Shown one piece after another: positions 5,262 to 9,792 of a DNA stretch of 9,792 nucleotides; within the stretch, counting starts at the first letter, position 1; every line of letters begins with the position of its first letter. The notes beneath the pieces were generated by a model. That model was given only the letters and a program-made list of their open reading frames with translations. It was not told where the DNA came from and did not search any database. The DNA comes from an uncultured bacterium (GTDB lineage: Bacteria > Cyanobacteriota > Vampirovibrionia > Gastranaerophilales > Gastranaerophilaceae). Made by a program: the position numbers and the translations under genes. The stretch covers positions 1 through 9,792 of the forward strand of contig USEW01000066.1 in NCBI GenBank assembly GCA_900553845.1, in the 5' to 3' direction.

Positions 5262-7376
5262 TTAAAGGTTATTATTATGTTTTTTAATGAGCTGCAAAAA
5301 GTAATACAAAAAATCGTAATCCTCATTTGTATTTAGAACAGAACTATTCCATAACGTTTTAGCTAAAAAGTATTGATTAAGGAAACTCACCCGGTCATCA
5401 GTTATTGGGTTATTCAACAAGTTTTTTATAAGTAATTTATCTTTATGATCACTACTACTATTTATAATGTTTTCATTCAATAATATAGAAGCTAAGTTGC
5501 ATTGAAAGCCTAAATTTACTGAATTATTACTTGGATTTTCCAACAAGCTTCTCACGATTTCTATATTTTCTTCATTTAAAAGTCCCATACCAAATCCTAA
5601 GTAAGCTAAACGGCATTGTGCGTCTAAAGCAGTGTCAGTATTAATTGATGGTTTCTTCAACAAGTTTATTAAATGTTCTTTATAATATTCAATATCTTCA
5701 TTAACACTCAAGGTTTGTTGACAAATTGCTTGAATCGCTACGCAGCATTGGTATGTTATAACATTTGCATCATCACATTGCTTGTCTAATAATTTTTTTA
5801 TACGTTCTTTATCCTCATCACTACTACTACTATTTATGATTTTCTTTATCAATATATTAAGCGCTAAATGGCATTGTTCGGCAAAAACTTTTGGGTCATT
5901 ACTTTTTTTATCTAATAAGTTCATGATAATTTTTCTCTCCTTATCATCACTCATATCTAAAATCTCTCTACTAACTACCAGGTGAGCCAAAGAGCATTGC
6001 CGCTCTAAAGGTTCTTCATTGCTACTTAATTTTTGCAACAAGTTTTTTATAAGTATTTTATCTTCATCCTTAATATGTGAAGTTAAAGAAAGCAATAGAA
6101 CTTTATTATTTTTATTAAGATCATCAAAAAATCCATCCTCTAATACCTTTCTAGCTAAATTGCATTGCACATTTAAAGTTTCTGATTCTTTACTTGGCTC
6201 GTGAAGTAGTTTTTTTATTTGTATTATATCTTCATTTGTCATATTATCACTATTTAGAATTCTTTCTCTCAAAGCCGTACCAGCTAAATAGCATTGCATT
6301 TTTAAAGTTTCTAATTCTTTACTTGGCTCGTGTAACAGTTTTTTTATTTGTATTATATTTTCATTTGTCATATTATTACTATTTAGAATTCTTTCCCTCA
6401 TCGCCGTACCAGCTAAATAGCATTGCACTTCTAAAATTTCTGATTCTTTACTTGGCTCATGTAACAACTTTTCTATAAGGTCTTTATCTTGTTTGTTTAG
6501 GATTCCTTTTATCAATGCTTCGGCGGCTAAATAGCATTGTATTTCTAAAATTATTGATTCTTTACTTGGTTCGTGCAACAAATTTTCTATAAGGTCCTTA
6601 TCTTGTTTGTTTAGGATTCCTTTTATCAATGCTTCAGTGGCTAAATTGCATTGCATATTTAAAGTTTCTGATTCTTTACTTGGTTCATGCAACAAGCCTA
6701 TGATAATGTCTTTTTTATTTAAAACTTCGGCTCCAATTGTCATTTGAGCTATAGAGCATTGCTCAGCCAAAAGAGTTGCTTTATCGCTTGGAACTTGCAA
6801 TTGTTCTATAATCTCTTCATCATTTTCCTTGAATATCGACTCTTGACTGTCTTTGAGTTGATTTACCAACTGTACAAATTTTTTTTTATACTCAAATATT
6901 TCACTATCAGTATTAAGCTGTCTCCAAATATTGATTATATGCTTACGTTTTTCAGCAACAGTCATTTCGTCTATTGAAATAGAATTTGGATTTTGAATAT
7001 TTAATGGAGCTGCAAATATTTTTTGTACATCTTTATTACCAACATCAATAGTTCTTTTCAATTGCTTTTTGCCTATTGATTTTAATTCTTCTCTTGTTTT
7101 TTCTACTTTATTTTCAATTTGTCTTTTCATCATATTTGAATAACGCTTTTTATATGCTAAAACACCACCTAAAACGAAAGCGCCAACTAGCGGCACAGTG
7201 CTTAAAGCAATTGATTTTGCTTTATGCTTATTTTCATTCTTGTCTTTTTGTTCAATAGAATTTTCTTTAACATTATTTCCAAATCCTACCTCACGGCTTT
7301 GTATTGAATTATTATTTTTAGTTCTTTTTGATATATTGTTTACATAAACTTTATACATACTTGAAATTATCTTCAC
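5262..7376 (-). CDS. Membrane-anchored protein with about twelve QCxLA helical repeats, 704 aa
   Basis: I do not recognise this family. Residues 1-50 are polar and basic, with a VGFG motif at 30-33. Residues 55-75 form one hydrophobic membrane segment followed by KKR, then a charged helical stretch (76-110). From about 206 to 690 there are roughly twelve repeats of mostly 36-44 residues (one of 56), each starting near QCxLA and carrying a later LL-x-x-PS element. The clearest share LLHEPSKE. The Gln-Cys pairs begin at 206, 242, 280, 318, 361, 404, 460, 501, 543, 587 and 625; a twelfth unit at 668 has Tyr instead of Cys. The pattern suggests two helices per unit stacked into a solenoid, as in HEAT, TPR or Sel1-like proteins, but I cannot assign it to one. 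The start codon is GTG, supported by AAGGGA 8 nt upstream; the next ATG is six codons in. It probably acts as a protein-binding scaffold at the membrane (inference). Confidence 0.85.
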   Translation of the reverse strand: MKIISSMYKVYVNNISKRTKNNNSIQSREVGFGNNVKENSIEQKDKNENKHKAKSIALSTVPLVGAFVLGGVLAYKKRYSNMMKRQIENKVEKTREELKSIGKKQLKRTIDVGNKDVQKIFAAPLNIQNPNSISIDEMTVAEKRKHIINIWRQLNTDSEIFEYKKKFVQLVNQLKDSQESIFKENDEEIIEQLQVPSDKATLLAEQCSIAQMTIGAEVLNKKDIIIGLLHEPSKESETLNMQCNLATEALIKGILNKQDKDLIENLLHEPSKESIILEIQCYLAAEALIKGILNKQDKDLIEKLLHEPSKESEILEVQCYLAGTAMRERILNSNNMTNENIIQIKKLLHEPSKELETLKMQCYLAGTALRERILNSDNMTNEDIIQIKKLLHEPSKESETLNVQCNLARKVLEDGFFDDLNKNNKVLLLSLTSHIKDEDKILIKNLLQKLSSNEEPLERQCSLAHLVVSREILDMSDDKERKIIMNLLDKKSNDPKVFAEQCHLALNILIKKIINSSSSDEDKERIKKLLDKQCDDANVITYQCCVAIQAICQQTLSVNEDIEYYKEHLINLLKKPSINTDTALDAQCRLAYLGFGMGLLNEENIEIVRSLLENPSNNSVNLGFQCNLASILLNENIINSSSDHKDKLLIKNLLNNPITDDRVSFLNQYFLAKTLWNSSVLNTNEDYDFLYYFLQLIKKHNNNL
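6168..6425 (-). repeat. Tandem duplication of a 129-bp unit inside the 704-residue gene
   Basis: Units 6297-6425 and 6168-6296 encode residues 318-360 and 361-403. Aligned by eye they differ at about 11 of 129 positions, with no gaps. The period is a multiple of three, so the frame is kept. This is the younger-looking pair with the insert NMTNE that the other units lack. Confidence 0.85.
6426..6653 (-). repeat. Tandem duplication of a 114-bp unit inside the 704-residue gene
   Basis: Units 6540-6653 and 6426-6539 encode residues 242-279 and 280-317. Aligned by eye they differ at about 12 of 114 positions, without gaps. Both carry GILNKQDKDLIE followed by LLHEPSKES. The unit length differs from the adjoining 129-bp pair, so the two pairs duplicated separately. 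Confidence 0.85.
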
Positions 7377-7384
7377 TTACAAAT

Positions 7385-7390
7385 TCCCTT
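7385..7390 (-). promoter_or_regulatory. Ribosome binding site supporting a GTG start
   Basis: AAGGGA on the - strand lies 8 nt before the GTG at 7376 and 26 nt before the next in-frame ATG (7358). It therefore favours the GTG as the start of the 704-residue protein, giving an MKI N-terminus like that of the 159-residue orphan. Confidence 0.6.
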
Positions 7391-7471
7391 TTTATTATGT
7401 TAATTTATACTATAAATAGAATATAACATGAAAAGAAACATTTTCTACACATTTAACAAAATTTGCAAAAT

Positions 7472-7491
7472 TTTACAAATCAAATTGTAAA
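7472..7491. promoter_or_regulatory. Inverted repeat in the divergent intergenic region, candidate operator
   Basis: TTTACAA (7472-7478) and TTGTAAA (7485-7491) form a dyad with a 6-bp spacer, in the 215-bp region between the divergent 704-residue gene and ychF. This region must hold promoters for both genes, but I could not resolve convincing -35/-10 pairs in it. A related dyad occurs at 9739-9756 near the other - strand gene. Confidence 0.35.
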
Positions 7492-7579
7492 TCGAATTAT
7501 AAAAAATGCATCATATATATTTGAATATTTTATTATTTTGTATTATTCTCAATAACATATCAATGATTATATTAGAAAC

Positions 7580-7584
7580 GAGGA
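7580..7584 (+). promoter_or_regulatory. Ribosome binding site of ychF
   Basis: GAGGA lies 7 nt before the ATG at 7592. Together with the conserved N-terminus of the family (glycine-rich P-loop starting at residue 8) it fixes the start. Confidence 0.8.
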
Positions 7585-7591
7585 AAAAAAT

Positions 7592-8689
7592 ATGTTAAGA
7601 GCGGGTATTGTTGGACTCCCAAACGTCGGTAAATCAACTTTATTTAATGCATTGACTCAAAGTGTCAATGCACAAAGTGCCAATTATCCTTTTTGTACTA
7701 TTGAACCAAATGTAGGAGTTGTAACCGTTCCTGATGAAAGACTTTATATTTTACAAGACTTAGTTAAAACACAAACTGTCATTCCAACAGCAATTGAATT
7801 TGTGGATATTGCAGGACTTGTAAAAGGTGCAAGCAAAGGTGAGGGACTTGGCAACCAGTTTCTTGCAAATATTCGTGAAGTCGATGCCATTATTGAAGTC
7901 GTTCGTTGTTTTGATGACCCTGATACAATTCATGTTAACGGCAAAATTGACCCTATTTCTGATATTGAGACAATAAATTTAGAACTTGCATTAGCAGATT
8001 TAGCATCTATTGAGAAAAGAATCTCAAGGATTGCCAAAAATGTTAAATCAAAAGACAAAGAGGCTATAATTGAAAATAATGTTCTTCAAAAAATGGTAGA
8101 ACTGCTTGAAGATGGCAAATTTATTAATATTTATGATAATTTTGAAGGTGATGAACTTGAAGCTGTCAAAAAAATGCAATTCTTGACAACAAAACCTGTT
8201 ATTTATGCTGCAAATGTTTCTGAAACAGATTTAAAAAATGGCAATGATTATGTTAATAAAGTCAAAGAATATGCAAAAACGCATAATGCCGAAGTTGTTA
8301 TTATATCGGCTGCCATTGAAGCTGAATTATCTCAACTTGATGAAAAAGAAGCAAAAGACTATTTAAATGAACTTGGAGTTAAATCATCAGGTATTGAGCG
8401 TATGATAAAATCTGTTTATCATTTGCTTGATTTAAGAACTTATATTACAGCCGGAGTAAAAGAAGTCCGCGCCTGGACTATACACTCAGGTGACACAGCA
8501 CCGCAAGCAGCCGGTGTAATTCATACCGATTTTGAACGTGGTTTTATACGGGCTGAAGTTGTCTCTTATAATGACTTTGTCGCTTGCGGTTCATTGAATG
8601 CCGCTAAAGAAAAAGGGCTTGTCCGGCTTGAAGGAAAAGATTATATTGTTCAAGACGGTGATATTATGCATTTTAGATTTAATGTTTAA
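7592..8689 (+). CDS. ychF: Redox-/ribosome-associated ATPase YchF (OLA1 family)
   Basis: YchF is a universally conserved Obg-related P-loop protein that binds ribosomes and prefers ATP to GTP; in several bacteria it affects stress responses. The 365 residues show G1 GLPNVGKS (8-15), the G3 DIAG (72-75) followed by GASKGEGLGNQF, and NVSE (208-211), the altered G4 motif of the ATP-preferring YchF/OLA1 branch. A helical coiled region spans about 130-190. The C-terminal TGS domain (about 280-365) includes TAGVKEVRAWTI and ends HFRFNV. The length is that of the family (363 in E. coli). It is the only + strand gene in this half; the gene on its left is divergent, and its last 11 bp overlap the end of the convergent phospholipase D-like gene. 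No terminator is visible, so read-through antisense to that gene is possible. Confidence 0.97.
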   Translation: MLRAGIVGLPNVGKSTLFNALTQSVNAQSANYPFCTIEPNVGVVTVPDERLYILQDLVKTQTVIPTAIEFVDIAGLVKGASKGEGLGNQFLANIREVDAIIEVVRCFDDPDTIHVNGKIDPISDIETINLELALADLASIEKRISRIAKNVKSKDKEAIIENNVLQKMVELLEDGKFINIYDNFEGDELEAVKKMQFLTTKPVIYAANVSETDLKNGNDYVNKVKEYAKTHNAEVVIISAAIEAELSQLDEKEAKDYLNELGVKSSGIERMIKSVYHLLDLRTYITAGVKEVRAWTIHSGDTAPQAAGVIHTDFERGFIRAEVVSYNDFVACGSLNAAKEKGLVRLEGKDYIVQDGDIMHFRFNV

Positions 8690-9695
8690 GCTTGCAAAAC
8701 TTATCATCTTTATCAATAAATCCGTCATAGTTGTTGTCAATTCCATCAAAACAAGAATTTATACTATCCCAAGACTCTGCTTTTGGGGTTTTATATAACC
8801 ATTTTTCATCAATTCGTTCCCAGTTGTACATAAAATAATTTATTATATCTTTTGCTATTAGTTCATTTTTTAGAATTAGTGTATTTTCATCATTTTTATT
8901 GACGCCAGAATAACTATAATTCATTGAACCCAAAATTACATACCTTTCATCAATAACCATAGCTTTTGTATGCATTTTGCCTGCCATATTTTCAACTTTT
9001 ACTTTTATTTTATTTTTTCTCAACAAATCAACCTTTGAACTTCTATGGTTTGCACTTGTAGCATCCATTAATATATAGACGTCAACATTTCTTTTTTGTG
9101 CTTCAATTAATGCCTTTATTAATTCGTTATGCGTTAAATAAAAAATAGGAATGTAGATATTTTTCTTACTATTTTTAACAAAAGGTATAATTTTGTTTAC
9201 GATTACATCGTATTTTGGTGAAAAATAAACATTTATATTAAAACCATCCATCTTTATATTTTCAAAATTGTTAAGTTCTTTTTTGTTATGAAATTTACCC
9301 TCATACATTTGCTCAAATTCACATTTGTATGCATTTGCAACATCTTTATTTTTTATTTTTACTAAAATATTTGAGTTAAATCCATTAGTACAGCTATCTG
9401 TCAAATTTGTTGAACCGGTAAGTACATCTTTATTGTCAACAATTATAAATTTATTGTGCATTAATTTATCGTCTTTTGAATTAGTACTATCAGCTTTTGA
9501 GTATTCAATTTTTGAAATTAATTTTAAAGTATCCTTATAATAGCTTTCATTTTTCGAATTTAAATCATATACAATTCGAACCTTTACATTTCTTTTATTT
9601 TGAGCATTCAAAATCGCTTTTTCAATATCCTCAACATTTTCATAACCAAATATTGCTATATCAATTGTTGATTTAGCATTATTTATAGAGTCCAA
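8679..9695 (-). CDS. Phospholipase D-family protein with two HKD motifs and an acidic Asp/Asn-rich tail
   Basis: HKD enzymes cleave or transfer phosphodiester bonds in phospholipids or nucleic acids; the two motifs form one active site. Here they are HNK-x4-D-x6-GSTN (80-97) and HTK-x4-D-x6-GSMN (242-259), both complete, so the protein should be active. The substrate cannot be told; small bacterial members include nucleases, cardiolipin synthases and secreted lipases. Residues 315-334 (CFDGIDNNYDGFIDKDDKFC) resemble the calcium-binding DGxDNxxDG repeats common in secreted bacterial proteins, flanked by two Cys. The 5' end is doubtful: the first possible start is TTG at 9695, with no Shine-Dalgarno site and no signal peptide. 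The frame stays open upstream to a TAA at 9723-9725 and would encode HNIYFV, matching the NVYFS that opens the second half. The N-terminus may therefore be truncated, or an unusual start used. It overlaps ychF tail to tail by 11 bp. Confidence 0.85.
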   Translation of the reverse strand: MDSINNAKSTIDIAIFGYENVEDIEKAILNAQNKRNVKVRIVYDLNSKNESYYKDTLKLISKIEYSKADSTNSKDDKLMHNKFIIVDNKDVLTGSTNLTDSCTNGFNSNILVKIKNKDVANAYKCEFEQMYEGKFHNKKELNNFENIKMDGFNINVYFSPKYDVIVNKIIPFVKNSKKNIYIPIFYLTHNELIKALIEAQKRNVDVYILMDATSANHRSSKVDLLRKNKIKVKVENMAGKMHTKAMVIDERYVILGSMNYSYSGVNKNDENTLILKNELIAKDIINYFMYNWERIDEKWLYKTPKAESWDSINSCFDGIDNNYDGFIDKDDKFCKLKH

Positions 9696-9738
9696 AACAA
9701 AATAAATATTATGTTCTAAATATTAAAAATAATATTTA

Positions 9739-9756
9739 TCACAAATTCGATTGTGA
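9739..9756. promoter_or_regulatory. Inverted repeat upstream of the phospholipase D-like gene, candidate operator
   Basis: TCACAA (9739-9744) and TTGTGA (9751-9756) form a perfect 6-bp dyad with a 6-bp spacer, about 45 bp before the presumed start at 9695. It matches the dyad at 7473-7490 at 13 of 18 positions, and the differences at the arm positions are symmetric, as expected for sites of one dimeric regulator. Chance similarity in AT-rich DNA is possible. Confidence 0.35.
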
Positions 9757-9792
9757 ATATGTTTTTAAAATTAAAAAACCCAAGCTTATAAA

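Noticed and set aside
6194..6478. Open + strand frame with its own internal repeat
   Set aside because: The repetition (YLHLSYYHYLEF-like) is the antisense image of the duplicated units of the 704-residue gene and has no ribosome binding site.
6168..6653. Possible CRISPR or non-coding tandem array
   Set aside because: Periods of 114 and 129 bp are multiples of three, keep the reading frame, and there is no short repeat alternating with unique spacers.
9739..9756. CRP-type binding site
   Set aside because: The half-sites TCACA and TGTGA are in the reverse order to the CRP consensus (TGTGA-N6-TCACA).
9726..9792. Signal peptide for the phospholipase D-like protein in another frame upstream
   Set aside because: The frames upstream end in stops (TGA, TAG or TAA) before joining the gene, and none gives a convincing basic-hydrophobic-cleavage pattern within the window.

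Overview
This window is AT-rich bacterial DNA. It uses the standard bacterial code: murT ends in TGA, and Shine-Dalgarno-like sites precede several starts. My best guess is a gut-type member of the cyanobacterial sister lineage (Gastranaerophilales / Vampirovibrionia, formerly 'Melainabacteria'). This rests on the low GC, the look of the EF-G sequence, and hypothetical proteins that begin with MKI followed by a short Phe-Gly motif. The placement comes from memory and is moderate at best; a low-GC Firmicute is the main alternative.

Layout from left to right. On the + strand: murT (48-1379), the Mur-ligase subunit of the MurT/GatD peptidoglycan-amidation enzyme, without a GatD gene after it. 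A strong sigma70-like promoter overlaps the murT stop codon and leads into a 159-residue orphan protein (1436-1915). A 67-residue orphan (1989-2192) follows, preceded by a perfect 25-bp palindrome. Then comes fusA (EF-G, 2274-4361), outside the usual str operon and closed by a strong hairpin terminator at 4384-4420. The terminator is symmetric and probably also serves the convergent gene.

On the - strand are two unrecognised genes. One encodes a 217-residue helical, lysine-rich protein (4426-5079). The other encodes a 704-residue protein (5262-7376) with one membrane segment and about twelve helical repeats marked by a Gln-Cys-x-Leu-Ala signature. The DNA of four of these repeats shows recent tandem duplication. 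This repeat protein is the least explained and most interesting object here. A 215-bp divergent intergenic region separates it from ychF (7592-8689, + strand), a conserved ribosome-associated ATPase. The last gene (8679-9695, - strand) encodes a two-HKD phospholipase D-family protein with an acidic Asp/Asn-rich C-terminal tail. It overlaps the end of ychF tail to tail, and its 5' end is unclear.

The recognised genes are housekeeping (translation and cell wall). The rest looks like lineage-specific surface or envelope genes inserted between them. I see no rRNA, tRNA, CRISPR array, insertion sequence or phage genes, and no gene-free stretch longer than about 215 bp.
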